A stretch of DNA of 29,526 nt from RGIG1995 sp045645205 (lineage in GTDB: Bacteria > Bacillota > Clostridia > Oscillospirales > CAG-272), in the NCBI GenBank assembly GCA_045645205.1, contig JAZRIJ010000071.1, positions 1 to 29,526 of the forward strand, read 5' to 3'. The notes beneath the pieces are model-generated. The model was not told where the DNA came from and ran no database searches. It worked only from the letters and a program-made list of their open reading frames with translations. A program made the translations under genes and the position numbers. How positions within the stretch are numbered: the stretch's first letter is position 1; every line of letters starts with the position of its first letter. Of this stretch, positions 1 to 8,677 are shown piece by piece.

Positions 1-122
1 AATTAATAAAAAATAATTATTTAAAACACCGAAAAAAATCAATTTTTTACTCATTCCACTTGTAATAATTAAATTAACTTTTATTTTTATATAGTATAAT
101 TATATAATATACGCGGTATTTG
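1..122. other. AT-rich non-coding stretch at left edge
   Basis: Very AT-rich sequence with no open frame of note and no convincing terminator. The gene upstream of nusB is outside the window. In many Firmicutes an asp23/amaP gene precedes nusB; no trace of its 3' end is visible here. I see nothing else in it. Confidence 0.5.
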
Positions 123-151
123 TTGACTTTTTATGCAATAAAGGTTATAAT
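123..151 (+). promoter_or_regulatory. SigA-type promoter of the nusB operon
   Basis: A -35 box TTGACT (123-128) and a -10 box TATAAT (146-151) are separated by exactly 17 bp, a near-perfect housekeeping promoter. It lies about 40 bp before the nusB start and is the only clear promoter before recN, so it probably drives the whole run of genes to 7663. Confidence 0.8.
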
Positions 152-193
152 ATACAGTGATTATTTGTACAAAAAATAAAAGGGGAGAAATTT

Positions 194-604
194 ATGAACA
201 GAAGACAGGCAAGGGAAAACGTATTTTATTTAGTTTTTGAAACAGAGTTTCAAAAAAGTGATATAAATTGCGCAGAGCTTTTTCAGTTAGCGCAGGAGAT
301 TGGAGTTGTTGAATACGATGAATACACGGAACGTGTGTTTTTTGGCGTAATAAACGAACTTGATAATATAGATGCAAAAATTTCGGAATATTCAAAGGGG
401 TGGAAGCTTGACCGTATATCCAAGGTATCCTTGGCTATTATGCGTATATGTGTATACGAGATGCTTTATTGCGAGGACATTCCCTTTAATATTTCCATAA
501 ATGAAGCGGTAGAACTTGCAAAGAAGTTTGATTTTGATAAAGCCCCCTCTTTTATAAACGGTGTTGTAAACAGGATTGCTGAAAATGAGGGACTGAAGAG
601 TTAA
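194..604 (+). CDS. nusB: transcription antitermination factor NusB
   Basis: NusB binds boxA RNA together with NusE (S10) and promotes processive transcription of rRNA operons. The 136-residue product has the usual family length and is all alpha. It begins with the family signature R-R-x-A-R-E near residues 3-8, and its C-terminal part contains the conserved pattern INEAVELAKKF followed by FINGVVNRI. The ATG at 194 has a strong Shine-Dalgarno AGGGGAG seven bases upstream. It is the first gene of the operon, and its stop overlaps the next start by one base (TAATG). Recognition is from family motifs and the syntenic neighbours xseA/xseB. Confidence 0.95.
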   Translation: MNRRQARENVFYLVFETEFQKSDINCAELFQLAQEIGVVEYDEYTERVFFGVINELDNIDAKISEYSKGWKLDRISKVSLAIMRICVYEMLYCEDIPFNISINEAVELAKKFDFDKAPSFINGVVNRIAENEGLKS

Positions 605-1530
605 TGGGGATTTTTCTCGGAATAGATACAAGCAATTATACGACATCTTTGGCTGTTTGTGATGAAAAATCAATATTGCTGAACGAAAAAATATTGCTTG
701 AAGTAAAAGAGGGAGAAAGAGGTCTTAGGCAGAGCGATGCTGTTTTTGCTCATATAAATAACCTTCCCGTTATTGCCGGAAGAATAGGCAGACAGGAAAT
801 TACAGCTATAGGATGCTCATCAAGGCCGCGTGATATAGAAGGCTCGTATATGCCTTGCTTTAAGGTAGGTGAGGCGTTTGCCGATGCTATGGGAAGTGTT
901 TTAGGCGTTCCCGTGTATAAATTCTCCCATCAGACAGGGCACGTAACAGCCGCCGCATATTCGGCAGGCTGTATGGAGCTTTTAAATGAACGCTTTAACG
1001 CCTTTCATGTGTCGGGCGGAACGACTGAGATACTGTATTGCGACGGTACTGAAGGAAGTCTTAAAATAACAAATATAGGCGGTACACTTGATCTAAATGC
1101 AGGTCAGGCTATTGACAGAACGGGAGTGCTTTTAGGCTTGAAATTTCCATGTGGTCCTGCTCTTGAAAAAATGGCAGAGAAAGGCAGTCTTCCCGAATTA
1201 CCGAAGATTTGTGTTAAAGGAATTGAGTGTAACTTTTCAGGACTTGAAAATAAGGTTATAAGCTTTAAGTCAAAGGGCGTAAAAAACGAAGACGTTGCTT
1301 TGTATGCTTTGAAATTTATTGAAAATACATTAGGAAGGCTTACAGAAAATTTAAGAAATAAATATGATCTACCCATAGTTTATGCGGGCGGTGTTATGAG
1401 CAATAATTCAATTAAATCATATCTTTCAAAATATAAGAAAACATATTTTGCCGAGAAGGCATTTTCCGCCGATAACGCGGCAGGTATTGCGTTGCTTGCA
1501 AGAAACAAGTGTTTGAAAAATAAACCTTAG
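604..1530 (+). CDS. TsaD/Kae1-like paralog (peptidase M22-type ASKHA protein)
   Basis: A 308-residue member of the TsaD/Kae1 superfamily, shorter than genuine TsaD (about 335-345). Visible motifs are the N-terminal phosphate loop GIDTSNYTTSLAV (6-18), a metal-type H-x-x-x-H at H109/H113, SGGTTEIL (137-144), GGTLDLNAGQAIDRTG (159-174), FSGL (211-214), AGGVMSN (261-267) and the late D290-N291. The parts needed to bind a nucleotide and a metal therefore appear kept. Genuine TsaD makes N6-threonylcarbamoyladenosine in ANN-decoding tRNAs with TsaB and TsaE. Whether this paralog does so is unknown, because its N-terminal motif is DTSNYTTS rather than the usual C-D-E-T-S/A. It overlaps nusB by one base and precedes xseA, so it is translationally tied to a housekeeping operon. 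Automatic pipelines often label such proteins O-sialoglycoprotein endopeptidase, an old misnomer. Confidence 0.8.
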   Translation: MGIFLGIDTSNYTTSLAVCDEKSILLNEKILLEVKEGERGLRQSDAVFAHINNLPVIAGRIGRQEITAIGCSSRPRDIEGSYMPCFKVGEAFADAMGSVLGVPVYKFSHQTGHVTAAAYSAGCMELLNERFNAFHVSGGTTEILYCDGTEGSLKITNIGGTLDLNAGQAIDRTGVLLGLKFPCGPALEKMAEKGSLPELPKICVKGIECNFSGLENKVISFKSKGVKNEDVALYALKFIENTLGRLTENLRNKYDLPIVYAGGVMSNNSIKSYLSKYKKTYFAEKAFSADNAAGIALLARNKCLKNKP

Positions 1531-1553
1531 TAACAAGAAAGCGAGTGAATAGG

Positions 1554-2777
1554 ATGGCAGAGGAAACCAGACGGATCATAACCGTTTCGCAATTGAATGA
1601 ATATATAAAAACTGTTATCGAGGGGCAACCCGTTCTTCGCAGCCTGTTTGTAAAAGGCGAAATATCCAACTTTACAAATCATTATAAAACGGGACATTTC
1701 TATTTTACTCTGAAGGATGAGAATAGTCTAATCAGATGCATAATGTTTAAGGGCTTTGCAGAGAAGCTGAAGTTTGTACCCGAAAACGGAATGAAAGTTA
1801 TTATTCATGGTAAAGTTTCTGCATATCCAAGAGACGGACAGTATCAGATATATGCAGACAATATGGAGCCTGACGGTATAGGTGCGCTATATATTGCTTA
1901 CGAACAGCTTAAGTCAAGACTTGAAAAAGAGGGACTTTTTGATTCGGTATACAAGAAGCCTTTGCCAAAGATTCCGAGAAAGGTTGCTATTATAACATCA
2001 CCTACAGGCGCGGCAATAAGAGATATTATAAACATTCTCGGCAGAAGATTTCCGTATGCCGAGGGGGTGCTTTATCCATCTCTTGTCCAAGGGGACGGCG
2101 CGCCCGCGCAGCTTATTGAGGGCATAAAATATTTTAACGGCAGAAATGATATTGACGTTATTATTATCGGCAGAGGCGGAGGTTCTATTGAAGATTTGTG
2201 GGCATTTAACGACGAAGGACTTGCAAGGGAAATCTTTGCATCCCGTATTCCTGTAATATCGGCGGTAGGACATGAGACTGACTTTACAATATGCGACTTT
2301 GTTGCGGACAGACGTGCGCCTACTCCTTCGGCGGCGGCAGAGCTTGCTGTACCTGAGAACATGGAGCTTAAGCAAAAAATACTGAACATAATCGGCAGAA
2401 TGGATATGCTGATCATGCACAACATAAAGAACAGCAGACAGAGGCTTGAAGAGCTTGCTGGAAAAAGTGTACTTAATTCTCCTGATTTTATTGTGGATGA
2501 CAGGCGTATGCAGCTTATCAATCTTGATGCTCGTTTGGAAAACGGTATAAAATATACATTAAGCCTAAAAAAAGAAATGTTTGCAAGACATACATCAAAG
2601 CTTGAGGCTTTGAATCCCATGTCTGTTATTTCAAGGGGGTATTCAGCCGTATTTTCCAATGACGGAAAGCTTATAAAAAGCGTTGATCAAGTTGATGTTG
2701 GCGACAGATTTAACTTTAAGACGGTAGACGGAAGTGTTTCCGCTGAGGTGAAAGGAAAGGTTAAGAATAATGGATAA
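1554..2777 (+). CDS. xseA: exodeoxyribonuclease VII large subunit
   Basis: Exonuclease VII degrades single-stranded DNA from both ends; XseA is the catalytic subunit and pairs with several XseB. The product of about 407 residues has an N-terminal OB-fold that begins at TVSQLNEYIK and includes GEISNFTNHYKTGHFYFTLKD. The catalytic core follows, with VAIITSPTGAAIRDI, IIGRGGGSIEDLWAFNDE and AVGHETDFTICDFVADRRAPTPSAAAE, then a coiled-coil region and a short C-terminal tail with NPMSVISRGYS. All are strong family signatures. Two starts are possible: GTG at 1545, or ATG at 1554, which lies eight bases after a weak GAG. I prefer the ATG, though neither ribosome site is strong. The 3' end overlaps xseB by 8 bp. 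Confidence 0.95.
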   Translation: MAEETRRIITVSQLNEYIKTVIEGQPVLRSLFVKGEISNFTNHYKTGHFYFTLKDENSLIRCIMFKGFAEKLKFVPENGMKVIIHGKVSAYPRDGQYQIYADNMEPDGIGALYIAYEQLKSRLEKEGLFDSVYKKPLPKIPRKVAIITSPTGAAIRDIINILGRRFPYAEGVLYPSLVQGDGAPAQLIEGIKYFNGRNDIDVIIIGRGGGSIEDLWAFNDEGLAREIFASRIPVISAVGHETDFTICDFVADRRAPTPSAAAELAVPENMELKQKILNIIGRMDMLIMHNIKNSRQRLEELAGKSVLNSPDFIVDDRRMQLINLDARLENGIKYTLSLKKEMFARHTSKLEALNPMSVISRGYSAVFSNDGKLIKSVDQVDVGDRFNFKTVDGSVSAEVKGKVKNNG

Positions 2778-3003
2778 TAAAATTACTTTTGAACAAGCTT
2801 TGGCAAGACTTGAAGAAATAGTGAGAATGTTGGAAAGTGGATCGGCACCTTTGGATAAATCTCTTGAATTATTTGAAGATGGTGTAAAGCTTGTGAAAAT
2901 GTGTAACTCACAGCTTGACAACGTTGAACAGAGGATAAAGATACTGTCAAAAAATGAATCGGGAGAAATGACGGAATATGATTTTGGCGGAGGCAAAGAA
3001 TGA
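2770..3003 (+). CDS. xseB: exodeoxyribonuclease VII small subunit
   Basis: Small, all-helical 77-residue subunit of exonuclease VII that packs along the XseA coiled coil. It has the typical sequence F-E-x-A-L-x-R-L-E-E-I-V followed by LESGSAPLDKSLELFEDGVKLVK, and a standard length. The start ATG overlaps the last codons of xseA, and its TGA overlaps the ispA start (ATGA), so the three genes are probably translationally coupled in equal proportion. Confidence 0.95.
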   Translation: MDNKITFEQALARLEEIVRMLESGSAPLDKSLELFEDGVKLVKMCNSQLDNVEQRIKILSKNESGEMTEYDFGGGKE

Positions 3004-3878
3004 GCTTTAAGGAAGTCTTGAAATCAGACCTTGCGCTTGTTGAGTGTGAGCTTGAAAATTATCTTAAAACTAAAGATGAGATGTTTCCGGGGTTATTTGA
3101 AGCCATGAGGTATACTACTATGGCAGGCGGTAAAAGAATTAGGGCGTTTTTGGTTTTAATGTTTGCAAGGATGTCTGGGGGAACAGTTGAGTCGGCTTTG
3201 CCGTTTGCATGCGCAATAGAGATGATTCATTCATATTCGCTTATCCATGATGACCTTCCCTGTATGGATGATGACGATACGAGACGCGGAAAACCGTCAA
3301 ATCATATTGTTTTCGGTGAGGCTCAGGCGTTGCTTGCAGGTGATGCGCTTCTTACATTTGCATTTGAAGTGTGTGCATGTAATAAATTTGTTGAACCTTC
3401 ATTGGCTGCTAAAGCAGTCGAATTGCTGGCAGGGTATGCCGGACCTTGTGGGATGGTAGGCGGGCAGGTTCTTGATCTTGAAGGTGAAAAAAGAAGGCTT
3501 TCAAGAGATGAATTGCATCACGTTCACGATTTAAAGACAAGTGCGTTGATACAGGCGGCAACAACATTGGGGTGTTGTACATCCGTTGATGGTTTAAAAT
3601 ACCTTGAGGTTGCAAGGGAATACGGACAAAACATAGGTTTGGCATTCCAGGTCGTTGATGATATACTTGATGTAACAAGTGACGAGGTGACTCTTGGTAA
3701 GCCTATCGGAAGTGATGCTGATAACAATAAAACTACTTATATGAATTTTATGACTCTTGAACAGGCGAAAGAGTACGCAAGAGAACTTACAGAAAATGCC
3801 TGCTCCGGACTGGGACATTGTGAAAATGCTGAGTTTTTGAGAGAGTTTGCGTATTATTTACTTGATAGAAAGAATTAA
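3000..3878 (+). CDS. ispA: farnesyl diphosphate synthase (polyprenyl synthetase family)
   Basis: Condenses isopentenyl diphosphate with allylic diphosphates to give geranyl and farnesyl diphosphate, the precursor for undecaprenyl carrier lipid. The 292-residue protein shows the bacterial-type first aspartate-rich motif with two residues inserted (DDLPCMDDDD, starting D84-D85), followed by TRRGKPSNH. The second aspartate-rich motif is FQVVDDILD (D220, D221, D224), followed by LGKPIGSDADNNKTTY. The N-terminal AGGKRIRAFL binds diphosphate. All active-site residues are present. It overlaps xseB by four bases. The next gene downstream begins five bases after its stop, leaving no room for dxs, which often follows ispA in Firmicutes. 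Confidence 0.94.
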   Translation: MSFKEVLKSDLALVECELENYLKTKDEMFPGLFEAMRYTTMAGGKRIRAFLVLMFARMSGGTVESALPFACAIEMIHSYSLIHDDLPCMDDDDTRRGKPSNHIVFGEAQALLAGDALLTFAFEVCACNKFVEPSLAAKAVELLAGYAGPCGMVGGQVLDLEGEKRRLSRDELHHVHDLKTSALIQAATTLGCCTSVDGLKYLEVAREYGQNIGLAFQVVDDILDVTSDEVTLGKPIGSDADNNKTTYMNFMTLEQAKEYARELTENACSGLGHCENAEFLREFAYYLLDRKN

Positions 3879-3883
3879 AAAAT

Positions 3884-4630
3884 ATGCGTCTTGATGTGTT
3901 TTTAACCGAGAATAACCTGTTTGAAAGCCGAAAAAAGTCTTCGGATACTATAAAGGCAGGTTTGGTTTTGGTTAATGGAATATGCGTGAAAAAGCCTGCA
4001 TTTGATGTAAGTGGTTTGGAAAAAATAGAAATAACAGGTGAAAATTGTCCTTATGTAGGGCGCGGAGGATTTAAGCTCGAGGGTGCTATACGTGAATTTG
4101 AGCTTGATGTCGGAGGTTTTGTGTGTGTAGATATAGGCTCGTCTACGGGGGGATTTACTGATTGTTTACTAAAAAACGGAGCGTCAAAAGTTTTTGCTGT
4201 TGACTCTGGCAAGAACCAACTTCACGAAAGCTTAAAAAAAGACAGCAGAGTTGTATGCATGGAGGGATTTAACGCAAGATACCTATCTTTAAACAATTTA
4301 GGCGAAAAATGTGATTTTGCCGTAATGGATGTTTCGTTTATTTCTCAAACTCTTTTGTACGGAGCTGTTTCGTCTGTGTTGAAAGACGGCGGACTGTTTG
4401 TATCACTTATAAAGCCACAGTTTGAGGCAGGCAAAAATGGAATAGGAAAAAAAGGAATTGTTAAAGATGAAAAAATCCGCAGAAATGTATGCGAATCAAT
4501 AAAGGAAACGGCAAAAATATATGGACTTAATAATATAAAGATAATTGAGTCTCCAATTTTGGGCGGAGATGGAAATAAGGAATACTTAGCGTTATTCAGA
4601 CATACAAAAAAACACAGCGGAGAAAACTGA
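3884..4630 (+). CDS. tlyA: TlyA-family 2'-O-ribose rRNA methyltransferase (S4 + FtsJ domains)
   Basis: A predicted RNA methyltransferase of 248 residues. Residues 1-58 form an S4 RNA-binding domain (MRLDVFLTENNLFESRKKS, then KAGLVLVNG). Next come YVGRGGFKLEGAI and a Rossmann SAM-binding loop DIGSSTGGFTD (83-93). The K-D-K-E tetrad of 2'-O-methyltransferases can be assigned as K64, D149, K177 and E233. TlyA in mycobacteria methylates 16S and 23S rRNA and sets capreomycin sensitivity; the substrate in this lineage is not shown by the sequence. Older annotations call it hemolysin A. It starts five bases after ispA and ends one base before nadK. Confidence 0.9.
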   Translation: MRLDVFLTENNLFESRKKSSDTIKAGLVLVNGICVKKPAFDVSGLEKIEITGENCPYVGRGGFKLEGAIREFELDVGGFVCVDIGSSTGGFTDCLLKNGASKVFAVDSGKNQLHESLKKDSRVVCMEGFNARYLSLNNLGEKCDFAVMDVSFISQTLLYGAVSSVLKDGGLFVSLIKPQFEAGKNGIGKKGIVKDEKIRRNVCESIKETAKIYGLNNIKIIESPILGGDGNKEYLALFRHTKKHSGEN

Positions 4631-4631
4631 T

Positions 4632-5483
4632 ATGAAGAGAATAGCATTGGTTATTAAAAAGGATACAGATGAAGGAAGAGTGGTTGCAGAGCAAACTGTT
4701 GGAATATTAAACAGTTTGGGATGTATTGTGTATTTGCCCGAGTCTGACAGGGGGACTCTTTGTAGTAACAGCTGTGTAGTTTATAAAAATGACAGTTATT
4801 TTATGGATGAGGCTGAGTGTGTCATAGTTTTCGGTGGCGACGGAACGATAATGCGGTCTGCGCAAAAAATAAGACTTCCTATACTTAGTGTAAATATGGG
4901 CAGAATAGGTTATATTGCGGAGCTTGAAACAAATGAATTGCATTTACTTAACGAGCTTGTAAACGGGAATTATACAATAGAAAACCGTATGATGCTTGAA
5001 TATTCTGTTTTAAGGAACGGAGTAATCACAGTCGGGGACACACCTGTTTTAAACGATATCGTATTGTCTAAGGGCGGATATTCCTCTATGCCTGAAATTG
5101 AGCTTGTTTGTAATGGAGAAGAGGTAGGAAAATATTTTGCAGACGGTCTTATATGTTCGACTCCTACCGGTTCGACAGCATATTCTTTGGCTGCGGGCGG
5201 CTCAATTATTGATCCGGGTATGAAATGCTTTGGAATAACGCAAATTTGTCCCCAGTCATTTTATGCAAAACCTCTTATATTTGGCGGGGAATCAATACTT
5301 GAGTTTCGAAAAGGTAGTCGTGGACACGGCAGAGTTTTTTTAATTCGTGACGGTGAATATGTATCAGAAATTCAAAACGGCGATGTTGTTACAGTCAAAA
5401 AGAGTAATGTTGATACAAAACTTGTAAAGATAAAGAAAAATAATTTTTACAGTGTCATGCGGAGTAAGATGACAGAAATATAA
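4632..5483 (+). CDS. nadK: ATP-NAD kinase
   Basis: Phosphorylates NAD to NADP in the cytoplasm. The 283-residue product carries the diagnostic GGDGT motif (68-72, VFGGDGTIMR), the NGI/NMG nucleotide region VNMGRIGYIAE, the N-D segment VLNDIVLSKGG, and DGLICSTPTGSTAYSLAAGGSI with the conserved G-S-T-A-Y. Length and order of motifs match family norms. It follows tlyA by one base and precedes argR by about 18 bp. The tlyA-nadK-argR-recN order is a classic Firmicutes block. Confidence 0.95.
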   Translation: MKRIALVIKKDTDEGRVVAEQTVGILNSLGCIVYLPESDRGTLCSNSCVVYKNDSYFMDEAECVIVFGGDGTIMRSAQKIRLPILSVNMGRIGYIAELETNELHLLNELVNGNYTIENRMMLEYSVLRNGVITVGDTPVLNDIVLSKGGYSSMPEIELVCNGEEVGKYFADGLICSTPTGSTAYSLAAGGSIIDPGMKCFGITQICPQSFYAKPLIFGGESILEFRKGSRGHGRVFLIRDGEYVSEIQNGDVVTVKKSNVDTKLVKIKKNNFYSVMRSKMTEI

Positions 5484-5501
5484 TTTACAGGAGATTTCGT
5501 G

Positions 5502-5957
5502 ATGAAAAAGAACAGACAGAGCAAGATTATTGAACTAATAAACAAATACAATATAGAAACCCAGGAAGAGCTGACTGAAAAACTCAGGGAAGAGGGCTTT
5601 GCTGTAACTCAGGCTACAGCTTCAAGAGATATAAGAGAACTTAATCTGATTAAAGTTTTGGCAGACGGGAATACCTACAGATATGCAGAGTCTCCTAAGG
5701 ATGATATGAAGGTATCCGTTAAATACAAAAACATTTTAAAGGAAACACTTATCAGTGTGGATTATGCATGTAATATCATGGTATTGAAAACCTATTCGGG
5801 AATGGCGCAGGCAGCAGCGGCGGCTATAGATAGTATGGGGTGGAATGAGATAGTTGGTTCTGTTGCCGGAGATGATACAATAATTATAGTAATGAGAAAT
5901 AATGATAGCGCAAAAGAGTTTTATACTAAGTTTAATACTCTTATCGGCAAAAAATAA
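5502..5957 (+). CDS. argR: arginine repressor ArgR/AhrC
   Basis: Arginine-responsive transcription factor that works as a hexamer and controls arginine synthesis and breakdown. The 151-residue protein has an N-terminal winged helix (residues about 1-70) with the recognition segment TQATASRDIRELNLIKV. Its C-terminal oligomerisation and arginine-binding domain has GSVAGDDTIIIVMRN, where the G-D-D-T aspartates contact arginine. An in-frame GTG sits three bases before the ATG; the ATG at 5502 is better placed behind ACAGGAG (8-nt spacing). ArgR is commonly found beside recN in Firmicutes. Confidence 0.93.
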   Translation: MKKNRQSKIIELINKYNIETQEELTEKLREEGFAVTQATASRDIRELNLIKVLADGNTYRYAESPKDDMKVSVKYKNILKETLISVDYACNIMVLKTYSGMAQAAAAAIDSMGWNEIVGSVAGDDTIIIVMRNNDSAKEFYTKFNTLIGKK

Positions 5958-5983
5958 TTATAAAACAAAGAGAGGAAACGGTA

Positions 5984-7663
5984 ATGCTGTCATCATTGCA
6001 TATAGAAAATATAGCGGTAATACGTTGCGCGGATATTGATTTGTCGGCAGGCTTTACCGTATTGACCGGAGAAACTGGCGCGGGAAAATCCATAATTATA
6101 GATTCAATAAACTTTCTTATGGGTAACAGAACGGGTAAGGAGCTTATAAGAAGCGGTGAAAAGAGCGCATTGGTTTCTGCGTTGTTTACCGAAATATCTT
6201 CAGATATTTGTGAAAAGCTTGAGGAGTTGGGACTTTCTGTTGATGAAAACGGGGAGTTGTTTTTACAGCGCACTTTGAATACCGAAGGAAAATCGCAGAT
6301 AAAAATAAACGGAAGAACATGTCCTGCATCAATTTTAAAGGAAGCGGCAGGCTTACTTATAAATATACATGGTCAACACGACAGCAAATATTTGCTTGAA
6401 AGTAAATATCATATAGATCTTCTTGATGCTTATTCGGATAATCTTGATACCATTGCAGAGTATAAAATATACTATGACAAAATGAACTCTATAGCCGCAA
6501 AAATAAAAGAAATACAAATCAGCGAGGGCGAAAAGGAACGTTTGACTGAAATATTAACATATCAGATAAAGGATATTGACAGCGCAAAGCTTAAACCGGG
6601 TGAAGAGGAGGAACTGCTTGCGAGAGAGTGTGTACTCCGAAACAGTGAACATATATCCAAACAGATAAGATTTTGCTATAAGGCTTTGTATTCAAATGAT
6701 AAAGGTGTTACTGCATCGACATTGGCTCGAAAATCAGCCGATGCCTTGCAATCGGTGTCTGATGTACTTCCTGAACTTAAGGAGATGGCAGAAAAGCTTA
6801 ACAGCTATGCGTATGAAATTGAAGAGATTGCCGTAAGCGCAAAAGAAATTGCAGGTGATATAAGTCTTGATCCCTTGCTTGAATTAAATGAAGTACAGAG
6901 CAGGCTTGATGTTATACACAAGCTTAAGAAAAAATACGGTAATACAGTTGAAGAAATACTTAAATATAGAGAAAAACGGGCAGAAGAGTTTGACAATATA
7001 TCAAGAAACGGAGACAGAATTGAAGAGCTGAAAAGAGAATACGGCGAGATAAAATCAAAGGCTGATGATTTATCAAATGCTATTACAGAAAAAAGAAATA
7101 TATGGGCAAAGCATCTTGAATCTATGGTTTGTGAATGTCTTGCATTTCTTGAAATGCCTAAGGTAAAGTTTAAGGTTCAAGTAAAGGATTGCGGTAAATA
7201 TACTTCTAAGGGAAAAGACGAGGTATACTTTATGCTGTCGGCAAACCCCGGTGAGCCTTTGAAAATGTTGTCCAAGATAGCTTCGGGCGGTGAACTATCC
7301 AGAATAATGCTTGCATTAAAGAGTGTACTTCGTGAAAAAGAGAGCACGGGAACTGTTATATTTGACGAGGTCGATTCCGGAGTGTCGGGTAAGACATCCC
7401 AAAAAATCGGTATTAAGCTTAAGCAGACTGCCGAAAGTTGTCAGGTTATTTGTATTACACATTCGGCGCAGATAGCAGCATTAGCGGACAAGCATCTGTT
7501 TATTTCAAAGAAGGAAAACAGCGGAAGGGTTGAAACCTCTGTATGCATTCTTAACTATGATATGAGGGTGAGAGAATTAGCAAGGATAATGGGCGGACAG
7601 GATATAACCCAGTCATTGCTTTCAAGCGCCAAGGAGTTGCTTGATACATCAAAAAAATATTAA
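5984..7663 (+). CDS. recN: DNA repair protein RecN
   Basis: SMC-like ATPase that gathers broken DNA ends for homologous recombination. The 559-residue product has a Walker A motif GETGAGKS near residues 28-35 and a central coiled-coil arm (about 150-370) with the glutamine-rich start NIHGQHDS. The C-terminal ATPase half holds the ABC signature ASGGELSRIMLALK, Walker B TVIFDEVDSGVSG and the switch histidine in CITHSAQIAALAD. Length is typical. It is preceded by an AGAGGAAACG ribosome site and is the last gene of the nusB transcription unit. Confidence 0.95.
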   Translation: MLSSLHIENIAVIRCADIDLSAGFTVLTGETGAGKSIIIDSINFLMGNRTGKELIRSGEKSALVSALFTEISSDICEKLEELGLSVDENGELFLQRTLNTEGKSQIKINGRTCPASILKEAAGLLINIHGQHDSKYLLESKYHIDLLDAYSDNLDTIAEYKIYYDKMNSIAAKIKEIQISEGEKERLTEILTYQIKDIDSAKLKPGEEEELLARECVLRNSEHISKQIRFCYKALYSNDKGVTASTLARKSADALQSVSDVLPELKEMAEKLNSYAYEIEEIAVSAKEIAGDISLDPLLELNEVQSRLDVIHKLKKKYGNTVEEILKYREKRAEEFDNISRNGDRIEELKREYGEIKSKADDLSNAITEKRNIWAKHLESMVCECLAFLEMPKVKFKVQVKDCGKYTSKGKDEVYFMLSANPGEPLKMLSKIASGGELSRIMLALKSVLREKESTGTVIFDEVDSGVSGKTSQKIGIKLKQTAESCQVICITHSAQIAALADKHLFISKKENSGRVETSVCILNYDMRVRELARIMGGQDITQSLLSSAKELLDTSKKY

Positions 7664-7673
7664 AAATTCAGTG

Positions 7674-7700
7674 TTGTTTAAATGTTTTTGTACATATACT
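7674..7700 (+). promoter_or_regulatory. candidate promoter before murB
   Basis: The 76-bp gap between recN and murB is the first sizeable gap after nusB. It contains TTGTTT (7674-7679) and TATACT (7695-7700) with a 15-bp spacer. Shifting the -35 by one base gives 16 bp. The match is moderate, so this is only a candidate. No terminator hairpin is evident after recN. Confidence 0.35.
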
Positions 7701-7739
7701 AACGGTATACACAAAATATGAAAAAGGGGTAAATATAAA

Positions 7740-8648
7740 ATGTTAAACTGTTCTAATTTAGAGCAATTTATGAAAGAATGCGCATCCCTTGAATACGAAA
7801 AGAATGTATCTCTTGCAGAATATTCTACAATCAAGGTTGGGGGACTTGCCGATTATGCGGCATATCCCAAAAGCGAGAGCGCTTTGTGTGCATTAATTGA
7901 CTATTTAAATGATGAAAATATTAAATATACGGTAATTGGTAATGGAAGTAATCTGATTTTTTCCGATGAAGGATACAGAGGCGTTATAGTTGTTACAACG
8001 CACATGAAGAAGATCAGAAAGACAAGAAATACAATATATGCCGAATGCGGCGTATCCTTGACAGCGCTTTCTTTGTACGCGCAAAAGCACGGTCTATCCG
8101 GACTGGAATTTGCATACGGAATACCCGGAACGGTAGGCGGAGCGGTTTATATGAACGCAGGGGCATATAACGGCGAGATAAAAGATGTTTTGCAAAAGAG
8201 CGCGTATTTTGACTCTTCTATATCTAAACGTTGTGAACTTTACAATGCAGGTCATAAGTTTGGTTACAGAACAAGTGTATACGAAAATAACAATCACGTC
8301 ATCCTTTCAGCAGTTTTTGAATTAACCCCTGATGACCCTGCCGTTATTAAAGAAAAAATGGAACATTTTATGGCGGCAAGAAGAGAAAAACAACCTCTTG
8401 ATTACCCAAGTGCGGGAAGTACTTTCAAGAGATGTGATGGGCATTACACGGCTCAGATGATTGATGAATTAGGGTTAAAAGGGTTTTCTGTGGGAGGAGC
8501 AATGATTTCCCAAAAACATGCCGGATTTGTTATAAATACAGGAAATGCAACCTCAAAGGATATAAAAGAGCTTATCTCAATTGTTAAATTAAAAATAAAA
8601 GAAAAGTTTGACGTTGATATATGCGAAGAAGTAAAATATGTTGACTAA
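7740..8648 (+). CDS. murB: UDP-N-acetylmuramate dehydrogenase MurB (type II)
   Basis: Reduces UDP-GlcNAc-enolpyruvate to UDP-MurNAc with NADPH and FAD, the second committed step of peptidoglycan synthesis. The 302-residue protein shows the FAD-binding segments IKVGGLADYAAYP, VIGNGSNLIFSDEGYRG and GIPGTVGGAVYMNAGAYNGEI. The active-site serine region is YPSAGSTFKR, followed by MIDELGLKGFSVGGAMIS with KHAGFVIN, and there is a C-terminal glutamate region ICEEVKYV. These fit the type II MurB of Firmicutes. The ATG at 7740 follows AAAAGGGG. Downstream is rapZ, a common pairing. Confidence 0.95.
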   Translation: MLNCSNLEQFMKECASLEYEKNVSLAEYSTIKVGGLADYAAYPKSESALCALIDYLNDENIKYTVIGNGSNLIFSDEGYRGVIVVTTHMKKIRKTRNTIYAECGVSLTALSLYAQKHGLSGLEFAYGIPGTVGGAVYMNAGAYNGEIKDVLQKSAYFDSSISKRCELYNAGHKFGYRTSVYENNNHVILSAVFELTPDDPAVIKEKMEHFMAARREKQPLDYPSAGSTFKRCDGHYTAQMIDELGLKGFSVGGAMISQKHAGFVINTGNATSKDIKELISIVKLKIKEKFDVDICEEVKYVD

Positions 8649-8677
8649 AAAATTAAAACAAAAACAGGGTAAATTTT

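Noticed and set aside
2072..2659. Long minus-strand open frame (195 codons) inside xseA
   Set aside because: It is antisense to a strongly conserved gene, has no family motif and no ribosome site, and its composition is Ser/Ile-rich as expected from a shadow frame.
3409..3818. Several overlapping minus-strand frames in ispA
   Set aside because: All are explained by the codon pattern of ispA, which is complete and conserved.
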